A stretch of DNA of 64,000 nt from Teratosphaeria epicoccoides (Eukaryota > Ascomycota > Dothideomycetes > Mycosphaerellales > Teratosphaeriaceae): contig JADDMT010000044.1 of NCBI GenBank assembly GCA_021401465.1, positions 62,001 to 126,000 on the forward strand. Direction: 5' to 3'. Each line of letters starts with the position of its first letter. Position 1 is the first letter of the stretch. Positions 1-12,540 of this stretch are shown here, one piece after another. The notes under the pieces were generated by a model. It worked only from the letters and a program-made list of their open reading frames with translations, was not told where the DNA came from and did no database searches. The position numbers and the translations under genes are program-made.

Positions 1-840
1 CCGATGATTCGTCTTCCATCTTGACGTCGGACGGCGGAGGTGATTGAGGTTGGGCCTCGTTCCACATCGGCTCCATCATCGCTTTGGTGTGCTGTCTCCT
101 GATGTCCTCCCGTTCTCCCTCCGTTCGCAGGTACGACGAAAGGCCATGATCGGAGGGAGCTGGTGTGAGACCGTAGCGATCTGCCTCCTCCCGCTGTCTG
201 TTGGCCTCAGCTCTCAGAAGATCAGCCTTCCACTTGCGCCATCGCTCCCGAGCCGCGGGCGATACAAGGTAGTCATGCGGTAGTGTCGGCATGCCGTGTT
301 CGTACGCGAAGTCTGTTGCGCCTTGGCCAACCAGGAGATTGGGTGGCACTCGCCTGAGCGAAAGTGTTTGTGTAGTGTGATCGAGCAGCATCCGAGCGAG
401 CATGATTGGGTTCTTGATCTCTGAAGAATCAATCAGTATGTCAGTTCCAAGCACGCTGAACGCGAGACTCACGTGCTACAGCCCCTGCTCCGCCACTGCG
501 GCCATGATGATCTACCACAATCGCATCGCACTCAACGACTCCGTCGATGCCCAGGTTGCTGCCATATCCTGCATTGGTGATTTCGCGATCTTCGAGCACT
601 TTGATGGCAATCTCGATAGCATCGACTGCCGACCCTCCAGCTCGCAGGACAGCCATTGCAGACTTGGCAGCGCTGTTGAACCGTCAGTGATATGGGTATT
701 CAGGCATTCACAGCGCTGACTTACTCGTTGCATGCTTGCAGATGATGCGTTTCGTTCTGAAAACTGTGATAGCCGGCTCCGGCGTGAACGAAGATGCATG
801 CCACGTGTGCTTGGCTCCGGGGCCGCTTCACGTGTGACAT
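1..840 (-). CDS. Threonine aspartase (taspase/asparaginase-2 family), 5' part
   Basis: Ntn-hydrolase of the isoaspartyl peptidase/taspase family. The gene runs off the left edge. Exons by hand: 840-725, 672-473 and 420-1, with introns of 52 bp (GTAAGT, CTGAC branch) and 52 bp (GTGAGT). The start is the ATG at 840; the reading frame is open further upstream but only from GTG. Diagnostic segments: IFVHAGAGYHS near residue 15, LRAGGSAVDAIEIAIKVLED, then NAGYGSNLG and GGAGAVAQIKNPI, all typical of the N-terminal half of the precursor. The catalytic Thr that becomes the new N-terminus after autocleavage should lie beyond the window. The charged stretch near the end of the visible part is the variable fungal linker. 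Family assignment is firm; taspase versus plain asparaginase is inferred from that linker. It is divergent from Arp3. Confidence 0.85.
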
Positions 841-1744
841 TTTGATCCGCCTCGAAAGCTCCCTCTGGCTTTCCGTGGACAGGAAGCTGAATGGACGATG
901 AGCCCGGACACGCGTTCTGAGGGATCGAGTCGTGTCCTCTGCAGGGAAAAGATCTCGTAGGGTCTCGGATGAAGACACGGTGGCGGCTGGATGAGATCGG
1001 TCTGTAATGTGGTCGATGGTCGGTCAAGCCTTATTGTGGAGCAGGTCGAGCTCATAAGACTGAATGCTACTGGATCATGAGATTAGTTTCCCAAAGCAGA
1101 CTGGCTCGCGGTGTATCAATGGCACGTGAAGAAGATATCAAGGGGCAGCGAGCAGTTGATAGAGAGAATGTGATGCTTGGGGAGGGTGGTGGGGTGTGCG
1201 AGGCGGTCGAAGTGAAGGTACCAGAAGATGTCGCATGCTTTCATTGAGGTCACGACAGCCTGGAGCGCGTCAAATTTGGCGCTCTTGCCTGGTATCGAGG
1301 GAAAGAGCAGCGGGAGGGGACTCGAAGCGCGACTGCCCATTTCGATAACAAGCCCCAAGACGGAGCCGTCTACAACCTTCGATTCAGCGTTACCTCACGT
1401 GACATCCACGGATGAATGTGATCCAATACAATACAAGAATAGCCATGCGATTCCAGCCCAGTCCTGCAGGCGTGGTCTTGAACAGTCTATTCTGAAGAAG
1501 GCAAACGAGGTCTGAGGAATGGGAGCGCTTGGCAGAATGGCGGGGCTCATGTTTCGCCGACCAAATTGCTCCGCCTTACATGCATTGAAGCTCCCGTCCA
1601 GCCAGGCGACGACGTTTTCGTTTGGACCTTCCACCACGACACTCTCGATCGCGGTAGCAGCCGCCTCCAGCTCAAACAGTGTTACACTCACAGAGGACAC
1701 GTGTAGATTGCAACCTGCATTGAGACAGACAAAAGAACGGCAAC
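841..1744. other. Divergent intergenic region, aspartase/Arp3
   Basis: About 900 bp between two head-to-head genes. It should hold both promoters and 5' leaders. The short ORFs here lack conserved sequence and start mostly at GTG or TTG. I recognise no specific regulatory motif. Confidence 0.5.
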
Positions 1745-3119
1745 ATGGCGTCCCAGACATCGGCCGTTGTCATGGACAAGTAAGTGCGCATTGCATTAGA
1801 TGAGCTGGTGATATTGACACAATCGCAGCGGTACGGGATACTCTAAACTCGGTTTTGCAGGAAACGACTCGCCCTCCTTCGTTTTCCCCACCGCAATAGC
1901 CACCAAAGGTCCGACTGGCGGCGCTGGCGGCTCTGGATCTGGCCGTCCAGCTGTAGCAAACAAGCCTTCTTTTTTGACGGGCGGCGCAGGTCCTACAGGT
2001 CACTTGTCGGGAAAGAGAGGGACGGAGGATCTTGACTTCTTCGTCGGTGATGAGGCGTTGGCGGCATCGGCTGGCCCAGGCTACGGCATACACTACCCCA
2101 TTCGACACGGTCAGATCGAGAACTGGGACTTGATGGAGCGCTTTTGGTCGAACAGCATATTCAAGTACCTGCGCGTGGAACCAGAGGACCACTACTTCCT
2201 GCTTACTGAACCACCACTTAACCCACCCGAGAACCGCGAGAATACTGCTGAGATCATGTTCGAGAGCTTTAATTGCGCTGGGCTATATATTGCAGTACAG
2301 GCGGTATTAGCGCTGGCAGCATCGTGGACCTCATCTAAAGTGCAGGACCGAAGCTTGACCGGCACAGTGATAGATTCCGGAGAAGGAGTGACCCATGTCA
2401 TTCCTGTCGCCGAGGGCTACGTCATTGGTAGCAGCATCAAGAGTGTACCGATTGCTGGACGAGATATCACATACTTCGTGCAAAGCTTACTACGCGATCG
2501 AGGAGAGCCAGACAGCTCGCTGAAGACAGCAGAGCGCATCAAGGAGGAATTTTGTTATGTGTGTCCGGATATTGTGAAAGAATTCGCGCGTTTCGACCGA
2601 GAACCGGATGACAGGTTCAAGAAGTACGAAGTGAAGTATCCAAATGGCAGAAGCTCAGTTGTGGACGTTGGATACGAGCGCTTCCTGGCCCCAGAAATCT
2701 TCTTCAACCCAGAAATATACAGCTCCGACTTCCTGACTCCACTGCCAAACATTGTCGACACCGTCATTCAGACTTCACCTATCGACGTACGAAGAGGGCT
2801 GTACAAGAACATCGTCCTATCTGGTGGCTCAACTCTGTACAAAGACTTCGGCAGGAGATTACAACGCGACATCAGGCACCTTGTCGACGCTCGCATCAAG
2901 GCGTCGGAGGCGAAAGCAGGAAACGCTGCAAAGTCAGGCGGTCTGGACGTGCAAGTCATCACCCACCGACGGCAACGGCACGGTCCGTGGTTCGGTGGTT
3001 CGCTACTGGGACAGACGCCTGAGTTCAGGAGTTACTGTCATACGAAGGCAGAGTACGATGAAATTGGTCCGAGCATTGTGAGGCGATTCGCGCTGCTCGG
3101 TGGGCCTGGTAGCACGTGA
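1745..3119 (+). CDS. ARP3: Actin-related protein 3 (Arp2/3 complex)
   Basis: Arp3 is one of the two actin-like subunits of the Arp2/3 complex, which nucleates branched actin at cortical patches and endocytic sites. Exons 1745-1779 and 1829-3119 give 441 residues, the usual Arp3 size. The intron has GTAAGT and falls inside the N of the opening DNGTGYSKLGFAGN nucleotide-binding loop. Other actin-fold signatures are GTVIDSGEGVTHVIPVAEGY (phosphate 2), LSGGSTLYKDFGRRL (adenosine loop), and the Arp3-specific HGPWFGGSLLGQTPEF and C-terminal RRFALLGGPG. An Arp3-type insertion containing GGAGGSGSGRP is present near residue 40. Reading frame and motifs are intact, so it should be functional. Confidence 0.97.
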
Positions 3120-4517
3120 AACAAGGTCATCGAGACAATTGGGCCTCATTGTGGTTCAGCGACAGTTCAAGGTCGGTGCCGAAGCTGCGTTCAGCGGTAA
3201 GGAGTCTACAAGATGCTTTGAATCAGGACCGCCATCAGATCGGCACACTCTCCTTGCTCGTTCCGCATGAGATCGCCAGATGCGCCATTATGTAGACCGC
3301 GCAAATCACGCACCACGATAAGCAAAGCCCAACGTTGTGTGTGGCATTCTGCATCCCTTTCCAGTGAACCCATTCACCAGCAGCATGGAACGTGAGTGCG
3401 CCTCACGCATGTGTTAAACGCCGTGTTTGTGCGACAGAACGTTCATTCACGAGCTTTGATCGTCGTCTACACATTCCAAATGTCAAATCGTCGTCTCTCA
3501 TTCGCCGTGCGGCTCGGCAGGAGGCTCCTAACCTGACCATGGGTTCCTTGCCTGACAGTAGTTGCGTGAGAGGTCGTCGGCTTCTCGGCCCTGCAAGTGG
3601 CGCTCACACGAACCTTATTCTCCACGGAGCAGTGGCACGGCGTCAGCTTTGCCAAGTCGGCGCGCTGCGGCTGCAGTTGCCGGCTGAGGCGTATGACCTA
3701 TGAGAACGAATGGAACTCGTATCCTGCAGGCCATGGGCAGAACCGAGCTCTGACGGGAAGACGACCATGCGCTTCTGTTCGATGCGGATATCGTAGATGT
3801 GCACGCGGGTGACTGATACCGGGAGTTCGCGACTCGCAGAAACGCGAGGTGCCCGAATTCGTACCGTAGCTTCGGCAACACCAAAGCCGGTGGTCTCCTC
3901 CGCCCAATCACCATTGACCATCAGAACCGGCATCGTCTTCTGCCCACTGTAATCTCCGCCGCAACCGCAGGCCAATCCGGGGACACGGGCAGCACTGCAG
4001 CAGCTGCGGGCAGCCCCGGCAGCGACCTGGAGGTTGCGGAGGGCGACGCATCCCACATCCTGGCCTTGCAGTCCACGTGCAACAGCCGCTGACCTGCCGG
4101 AGCCGATCACAGTCTAGCTCCGAGGTTACTTGACAGACGGACAGCCTTCCCAAGAGCTGTCGCCGTGCCCTGCGACAACCTCGGATGGGACAAGGACTTG
4201 ACGCGCTGGCGCTCTCGTCCCGTTCTCCTCACCGAATCTCCGTACACGGTACACCTTCTTCCAATGCTGACTTGCAGAGGAGATATGCACCTTCCCGAGC
4301 AACCCACCTGCTCCTTCCTCGCTTATTGTGCGGCATGAGGACAGCCGTCGCCGGGACTTGAGACGCAACGGCATCGACCAGACAGGACCTCTGAGACCTG
4401 CTTATCTGCCTGGCCCTGGATCGCCAGGAGTTCCCCATCGGTCCGTGGGGTACCCGAAGACGGCGGGTTACGGAGTGAAGCCCGTCGGCAGGTACGAGGC
4501 ATCTGCACCTGCTGCAT
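3120..4517. other. Intergenic region and probable leader of the regulator gene
   Basis: About 1.4 kb between Arp3 and the open frame of the Zn2Cys6 factor. No conserved ORF is visible. It probably contains an upstream exon of the regulator, because its frame is open before the first in-frame ATG, but I could not place that exon. There is a good branch and acceptor at about 4268-4278 (TGCTGACTTGCAG), but no convincing donor pairs with it in frame. Confidence 0.4.
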
Positions 4518-7500
4518 GTGGTGCAGTCGACACCAGTCGCCCCAGGCGCCCCCTTCCTAGATCGCTCAGCTGTGCATACCGACGCAAGCGCACAGTGTGC
4601 CCTCGGCCTTCCTCAGGCACACCCAACGACACGCCGACATACCCTCAACATTACCGCAATCGTGGAGTCCGCCGACCAGAACACCCGAGGGGCCGATTCC
4701 CTCTTGCAGAGCACCCTGCAGGCCCACGCTGCCGACTCGCCCCAACAGCTGTCCACCGCCGGCAGCGTTGCCTCCACGGAGCAGCCCACCTTCGCCGCTT
4801 CAGGGCCCTCGCCCAGGCAACCGCAGGGCCGGATGCGCTCTAGCATAGCGTGTATACGCTGTCGCCGTTCCAAGGTGAAGTGCGTCAACAATGGCGTGGG
4901 AACCACATGCCGGTCGTGTGAGAACTCGGGGAGGGAGTGCTCATATCCGTCACCGATTGCGGGAGGGAGTAGGCGCAGAGACAGCTATGTTGGGCCTAAG
5001 AATGAAAGCGGCGATGTTGAGAGACGGCAGAGACCTAGGAAGAGCACGGCTACATTTGTTGCGAATCCAACGGCCCCGCGAGAGAGCCCACGACCATTGC
5101 TTGACGCGATAGATCCCAAGCTGCTCACGCCAGCGGTATGGCAGGAGTTGTTTGACATCTTCCAGGTTCATTACTCTGCAGACTTGCCATTCTTGCACCC
5201 GCCAACATTCCTCAAGCCACTTCGCCAGTCCAGTATGCAGCCGCCATCTGCAATGCCTGCACCTTCAGATCTGAGTATCAATGCACGTCCACCTGGGTCA
5301 CCTGAGTTTCTGCTCGCATTCTTGGCCCTGACAGCTCGCTTCCATCCGCGGTTGGTCGCTCACCACTCACCAACAGCGTCGAATCGACCCGTGAATCCGC
5401 TCATAGCCTCAGAGTACTATGCTGCAGCTGCGAGTGAGCGATTAGCTACGAGCTGGACTGATCATCACACGAGCCATGACCTTGAACGAACGCAAGCCAT
5501 GCTGATGCTTGGATTGCACGAATGGGGAATGTGTAGAGGTGCCAAGGCATGGATCACGATTGGTGTAGCGATCCGAACTGCGCAGGCGATGGGTCTTCAA
5601 TATGAGCTTGATCTTGACGACGAGCCAATGTCTTGCTCTTTGGCGCTGAAATGTGAAGCTGAGCGGCTTGGTGTCAATCACAGTCGGCGGAACTCTGTCG
5701 CCACTGTCAAGACGGATGAAGATGCATTCATCAAGCAAGAGGTCCGGCGCCGCACATTCTGGAGCTGCTACATCATGGACCGATATCTGAGTTCTGGCAA
5801 GTATCGACCGCAAATGCTGCACGCTCCCGAGCTGCGCATACAGTTGCCAGCAAGCGAGCGGTCGTTTCTGTTTGCGGAGAAAGTACGCACTTTAATGCTT
5901 GGCGAAGATGAGCACAAAGTTGCACGGGCGGAGGTTCAGCAACACCGTGAAGCGACAGTGTTGCTTGGTACAGGCAAGAACACCCCAGAGCACAATGCTG
6001 CACCTTCACCACCCAAGAGCCAACAAGACGAAGACAAAGGCAGGCTTGAGATAGGCCCAGACGAAGGCCTAGTCAGTCGTTACATTAAGATACTGGAGAT
6101 CTATGGCAGAGTCGTACAGTGGTCTTGCTCAGGCGGCCGCAGGCAAGTGACGCGCAAATTTCAACTGAGTGTATTACTGACAGTCCTTCAGAATTGAACA
6201 ATACCCGCCATGGGACTCGCGATGCGGCTGGAACAAGATGTACCGGCAACTGATTGACTTCAAAGCGAGTTTGCCGCGCCAACACGCTCTGACGCCACAA
6301 AACGTTCAGGCCCACATTAGCCTAAAGACTTCGACGCCTTACACGCTCGTGCACACAGTATATTCACTGTGCCAGATCATGCTACATAGAGAATATGTGC
6401 CTTTCATCCCAATCAGATGCTCCAAGCCCGAGGGTCCGATGGACGCGCCAAGATTCACACCCGACCAGTATGACATTCCTGCAGGCTTCTGGGAAGAGAG
6501 CGCTCGCGAGTGTTTCAAGGCAGCTCGCGACATTATGGACATCGTTCGAAGCTGCGAGGAGTGGAATGCTCTTATTGAGACACCCATCGTCGGTTTTGCG
6601 ATCTACACCGTCGCATTTGTCGGTGTTTACTGCATCAACTTTCCGTGGATGGATCCGGATGGGTACATGTGCACACAGCCCTCAACAATTTCGCTCACCA
6701 GCTCGGAAGCTCGTAAGGCAGGTGAGAGCCAAGGCTTTCAGGCTGCGAAGAAGGCGCTGGAAATGATTGGTCAGATGCAGCCGAAGTTACATATGGCTGG
6801 AGGCTGGTTTATCACGATCAATCGTATGCATCGTTACTTTCTACGCATGAAGAAGGAATACCGTAGAAATGTTGCTTCGTCGGAGGCGGGTACTTCCGAT
6901 GGTAATGAGAGTCCGCAATCCATGCGCCGTCTCAGCCTGCGCGAGGGTGGTCAAGGCGGCGGCTTGGATGAGTTCAGGCTCATCGAGCGGACATTGCAGG
7001 AATTTGGTGCTTTGGAAGATCAAGATGCCGAGATGACGGACGCTCTTCAGCGCGGCGTACACGGAGCTGACACGTTATACGAAGAAGGCAGCAACGGCAC
7101 AACAGTCAAGAGTGAGGATGATGCTCGTGCAGCTGACTCAAATCGGAATGAAGGCGGACCGTGGAACGCCATCAACTCTGTTGCAAGTGCGATGCCGAGC
7201 CGGCAAGCGAGCGTTTCGGGTCCCAGTAGCGCTCAATTCAGGAGCTACGAGTCGTACTCACCTCGCTCTCAGCAGGCGACACAGTCTCAGCAGCCAGCAG
7301 CGCAGTCCAGCTATGCGCAACAGATCAACAATTTCAGGCCTGCATATTCGGCCGACACACCTGCTGGCAGCACGCTTCCCAGTTTGACTTCGCCAGCTTC
7401 TCATTTGGCAGCCTCGCAGTCGCAGCCTTCGCCGCCCTACGACCGCCGGCCCTCCTTCGTTGGCTGGAATCCACAAAATAATGCCTACTCGATGGCAGCT

Positions 7501-7842
7501 CCCACGCCAGGCTACACCAATGGCAGGCATGCGCAGACTCAGCAAGGCGCGCCTCTAGGTTCGCAGACCTCACAGCACGCAATGCCTGGGTATGGACATC
7601 CGGCATACCCGACGCCACATGCCCAGCCGGGAAGCGCTCTGCAGGCTGCGCCCTCATTCGCGGAGCCGCCGGTCTGGGACGCATATCAGAAGGAGCAGTG
7701 GTTCAACAACTTGCAGACAAGACTGAGTGCCGATGACCTGGCGGCGTTCATTGACGGTGGCGACATTGCCGATTGGGCGGCTCGCAACGAGTTTGGTAAT
7801 CCAGGATGGTTGACGCATTTGTGGACTGGAGCTAGTGGATAG
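4518..7842 (+). CDS. Zn2Cys6 transcription factor with fungal-specific domain
   Basis: Nuclear DNA-binding regulator. Exons 4518-6142 and 6192-7842 form one frame only if the 49-bp intron uses a GC donor (AG|GCAAGT), with a CTGAC branch and CAG acceptor. The binuclear cluster follows the ATG at 4833 and has spacing C-X2-C-X6-C-X8-C-X2-C-X6-C. The middle of the protein is the fungal_trans domain (FHPRLVAHHS, ARAKAWITIGVAIRTAQAMGLQ-like helices, RRRTFWSCYIMDRYLSS). The C-terminus is Q/S/P-rich and ends with an acidic-aromatic patch. The frame is open from 4479 onward and coding-like from 4518, but 4518 is GTG, so either translation starts at 4833 (986 residues) or an unseen upstream exon supplies the N-terminus. 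Target genes cannot be inferred. Confidence 0.85.
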
Positions 7843-8483
7843 ATTGGTCGGACGGGATTTGTAGGTTGGCGCTTGGAAGCATTTGTAACAACATGACGTT
7901 TTGACCAGGCGGCATCGACATGGATGCATGTGCGGCGGCGGATTTTGGTGGATCTTCAGCGCGCATACATTTATATGACTATACGATGTGAGTGGAGTGC
8001 ATCTGCATGGATGGAGCATGAGCGCCATGACAGGTGATGTGGGGAGGGGACCTTGGAAGAGGTGGCTGTAGCAGATAAGGTACGGTGTCCAGCGCCAAAT
8101 GATTTTATCAATCAACCGATTCGTTGACAGGGTGTTGTGGTCGACGGCCTGTTGATACATGCACGCGAGTCACTGCTTGTAAGTTGCAAGTCACTTTCCA
8201 TTGGTAAGGATACTGCTGAGTGTCTACTGATGCTCCCATCGGCAGATTATCCATTCGATCGAGTACAAAACATATGTAGTGACCCTACTTGTCAACGGGA
8301 TGACTGTTCGGTTTACTGACGGAATGCCTGATAGTGCTACCTGCTGCCAACTGGTGTACTATTGTCTGTATGTGATTGTCAAACTGCACGAAGCATCGGT
8401 CTCGTTGCATCTTGGAGCTCTGAGCAGCGAGCTCAGCCCATTTCGAACAGTCCAATTTATTGCCTTGCGCATCTTCCACGCGT
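7843..8483. other. Intergenic, 3' side of regulator and of SET pseudogene
   Basis: About 640 bp between convergent units. Only short, unsupported ORFs are present, with no recognisable feature. Confidence 0.4.
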
Positions 8484-10920
8484 TCAGCTACGTTTCATAG
8501 CGATGCTCCGCATCATGGATGCCTTCCTCACACTCTGCTGCAGCCATGTCACTCTCATGCAAATGTGACCAGTCAGCCTCCCGCTTCGGTTCAAGGATGA
8601 CACTCTTCTCAAATGTCGGCGACGGCTTGATCCCCTCACGGCCCTGCAGCTCCAATTCCACTCTGGCCACGAACAACGGAGTCTTGCAAGCCAGCTCCGG
8701 CAACGCATTGGCATGACGTGACGCAAGTGGTTGAGCGTCCTCCTGATGCTTTCTCTTCCCTCTGGATCACCCGCCTCTTCACAGATCGCCATCAGTTGAG
8801 TCAATGCGAGGTTTAAGTCGACATGAGCCCGTCCCGTAAGCGTCGTGAGGTTGCTGCCCAATGATGCGGGAGCGGTCTGGAGAGGTTGTGACCTGGAAGT
8901 TGGGCGCGCGCAAGTACGCTGTGAAGTTCTTGGCCACGGTGACGAGGCCCTTCTCGGCGATGCAGGAAAGGAGAGGCGGAAGAGCCAGGCGAAAGAGCCT
9001 GGCGAGGCAGGTTGGCGTATTTGATCTCGTCGTAGGTCTTGCCGATAGCAGCCACTAGTGTCTGTGCCCTCTGCAGCTTTGAAGGTAAGGGTGCGCTGAC
9101 TCTCGTGCCTTCTGCGAACTTCTTGGCTTTCGATTCAAGCGCTTTCCTCCTGGCCATCAAGTCGGCATCGTCACTCTTCTCGGCCACGCATAGGGCACAC
9201 GTGCACTCGAAATGCCATGTGTCTGGGATTAAGGCGGCGCGGGAGTCGTGGTCAGAGACGTTGTCTGTGTAGCACACCGTGATCTCCTCGCCTTTCTTGA
9301 TGTCTTTATTTGCAACAAGGACCTGGAAATCACCCATGATAGTCCTTCCTGCGTTCGGCAAGCAGCTGTGATTCGCGTAAGAGATGTGAGCCCATAGACA
9401 AGAGCTCATCTTATGAGGCGCCAGCTCGTCGTCGAAGATCACCTGTTCGCAGGAAGTTGGTTGAATGCCAATGTTGTTGGTGGCGACAACATGGTGGATC
9501 TGGATGCGTCCAGGACTGGCTGGCCGTCGACGATCAGCGACTCCTTGCCGATACTCTGGTAGTCCATGCTGCGAAAATCCAGGATCTTCTTGATATGCGA
9601 GGGATTGGTGAGGCGCTTCTGATGTACCGCGCGCCACAAGCCGGCGGAACTTGAGGCAGTGTTGCCGTCCCGAATGTCGAGCTCCAAAATCTGGAAGAAG
9701 TCTTGGCCGCCAGCGATGACTGCTTTGAAGGCCTTCTCACATACGACAGGGCAGCCGCTCTCCAAGTCCCTGATCGCAAAAAGACCTCGACCTTTTACAG
9801 GGCTTGGTCGGATCTCAGTGAAGCGAGTGAAATTTGCCGCTTGACATCCCGGACGTCTTTGGGACACCGCAACAGCCATGAGCTCATAATTGTGAGGCGC
9901 GCCAATTTCCTCCTTGGAATTCATCCAGGTCAGTCTGACCCAGAGCCCCGTTGCTCATCTTTGAGCGCGTCCGTACGAGTCGGAAAGGTAATGCAGAGCG
10001 TCCCTGAACTGCCCGAGGCGGTAGGCAGCTTGTCCAGCGCGGAAGTAGGCTTTGCTGTTGAGCAAATCATGCTGGGGATTTCTGATGCCCGGCAGACACG
10101 ACTGAGCGTCACTCTTAGCTGTGTCGTAGCGGGATGCGAGAGCATCGCTGATTGCTTCATCGTAAGGATGAAGTTTAAGATTGACCTAAGCTCTGTTGCG
10201 ATGGAGATCGCGCTGGAGCTTGTCATCAGAAGCTGAAAGGGTGGTCTTCGCAGAGAGAATTCAGTATGGCTGGCGTAAGCCGAACGCGTTTGAGTGCCTT
10301 GTTGCCAGCCTCCTTGCATTGCGTAGCCGACCTGCGACGAGCAACCGAGAGCGTGGAAATGGCAGACAGTGCCTCGTGCATGTCCAGACTGACATTATTC
10401 CAGCTATCTTCGACAACGATCATGTCAGACTGATGCATAACGGAAAGTGTCGGTATGCCATCGCGGGACAGCGTGAAGTATGGGTTCTTGAATACGAATA
10501 CCTTGCAAGCCTCGGGAAGCTCGCCGCCGCGATTCAAAGTGTGCAGGTTCAGCTGGGTCTGGTCGGTTCCGCCGAGATGACATCCTGAATAGCAGCGAGA
10601 GAGGACAAGACACGGCTCACGACGAGTGTCACTCGCTGGAGTATAAGCATGCGGTCGCGATGGTGAGTCCCTGTGACCAGCTCTGGAAGCGTCATTGACT
10701 TGAGTTCAGCCACAGACTGCGGGCAGGGTAGATATGGTTTGTTGAGCGCCGTCGAGTAGAAGAAGCCTTCAGTCTCAGGTCCCATAGGTGTCATGGCTTC
10801 AATGGTGATGCGTCGAACGAGCGTTGGGTCCGTGGGCGGGCGAGGCTGTCCTTTCTTCCGCTTACATACGAGGACGTGGCCTCTCATCATCTGTGTCAGC
10901 CCGTCCATCTCGACAGGCAT
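8484..10920 (-). pseudogene. TPR-SET domain methyltransferase, decayed
   Basis: Fungal TPR-SET protein (SET5/SMYD-like lysine methyltransferase family) broken in many places. Recognisable pieces in order on the minus strand: the start region near 10920 (MPVEMDGLTQ); an N-terminal fungal module ending FKNPYFTLSRDGIPTLSV; a TPR start, CKEAGNKALKR; a further TPR, NSKAYFRAGQAAYRLGQF; SET start FTEIRPSPVKGRGLFAIRDLE; SET core ANHSCLPNA and GEEITVCY; post-SET CTCALC; and a C-terminal helical tail. Adjacent pieces lie in different frames near 10590, 10290, 9510, 9015, 8855 and 8705. In-frame stops also interrupt the TPR part at a RNRA*VNLKL site and an AQR*ATGLW site. Introns cannot explain this: the joints lack splice signals and fall inside conserved elements. 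The flanking genes are intact, which argues against general sequencing error. Confidence 0.85.
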
Positions 10921-11553
10921 CGTGTTGGCGGTGGCCGGGGTTTCAGACGGTCGAGAATGTCGAGCGGGAAGGTTGGCTTGGCCCGCATGTTGTTCAAGCC
11001 GCCGGGCGGCGGTGTTTGATGGGGGTTTGGAAGCGGGGCGGCGATACAACCTCGTCGTATTGGCTGTTAAGTAAGGTACCTTAGCGATGGAAATCACGAG
11101 GACGACGGACGTTACCGATGAAAGCGGTGTGCAAAGGACCGTGCGCAGGCAGCAGCAGCGTCATTCTTGTGAAGTGGGGAAGGAGTAATGGGCTCCAAGC
11201 CCTTCGTCGTTCTTTCCCAAAACAGCGCTCTTGGTCTAGCGTCAGGGGCGTGTGTGCGATGAAGGCATCGTCGCGCCGTGATCCGCATTTGATTGATGAT
11301 GACACCGGGTCGAAGCATCTGCGCCAATGCTACATGGACAAACTGCTGTGCTTGTATGCAAGCGAAATCATCAAAGCGACCAGCCTAATTGGTAACCAGG
11401 TCCAGGCTGGCTGGTCAAATTCTGCAACCGCCACCTTCTCGCTGACGGCCTCATTTGAGATCATGAATCGTAACTTTCATGTATCTCACAGTCCTTTCAC
11501 CCGCGACATGCACCGACTCTCCTGCAAACCGCCCCCAAACCCCTCAACGACTC
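10921..11553. other. Intergenic, pseudogene to FIP1
   Basis: Remnant promoter of the SET pseudogene plus the FIP1 3' flank. The ORFs across this interval are shadows of the G/M-rich FIP1 tail or lack ATG starts. Nothing else is recognised. Confidence 0.4.
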
Positions 11554-12505
11554 TTACCATCTCCTCCCTCTCCCTCTCCCTCCCCTCCCACCACCTTGCT
11601 GCCCACCCATGCCCTGATCCCCCATCATCCCCATCCCATCAAATCCACCGCCCGGTCCCTGCGGCGGCTGGAACCCCTGCGCACCAAAATTCGCCGGCGT
11701 ATTGTTCCCACTCCCGGCCTGCGCACCACCCCCAAACTGCTGGCCCATACCTCCCATCCCGGGCATCTGCGGCATGCCACCCATTTGCATCATATCCATG
11801 TTCATGCCCGGCATCCCGCCCTGCTGCATCAACTGCATCATCTCCTCCATTCCTGGGGGCATTCCCGGCATCGCTCCCGGCGCCCCCGTGATGCCCAGCT
11901 CCCTCTTCATGGCCGCGTCACGTTCTTTCAGTTTGGTGATGGTGGTGTTCATGTCGCGTTGCTCGTAGCAGTATTGTGTCCAGGTGTACTCGTCGAAGCC
12001 GTAGTTGAAGAAGTCCGTTATGTCGGTGCCAGGGAGGCGCCAGGGCTTGGAGTTCTCGGCGAGGTCGGCGTCGATGTCGAGGTCGGTAAGGGGTTTGTTG
12101 GGGTTGGGCCAGTTGGGGATCTTGTTCAGGTCGAGTTTGGAGGTGCGGGTTTCGGGAAAGTCTTTGCCTTCTTTGCCGTTGTAGGTGAGGGTGCCTTTGA
12201 CGGCGACTGATTGTGTAGGAGCGACGGAACTTGTTCGGGGGGTCTCTTGTTTCATGGCAGGTGTGGCGGTTTTGAGTTTGACATCTTGAGATGCGGTGCG
12301 GTCGTGAGATGGAGTTGGTTTTATTGACGGTCGACTACATGTAGTAATGTTGTTAAGTGATGATCGATGAGAAGGATGTAGAAACACCTACGTGGCCGGC
12401 TCTGGTTTGGCACCTTCTGGTCGTTCTAAGGTGAATTGTATGTCCTGCTACGCATCAACGCTGGCCCAGACTATGGGCACAGAGATTGGCATCCATACAT
12501 CCTCA

Positions 12506-12540
<35 letters not shown>

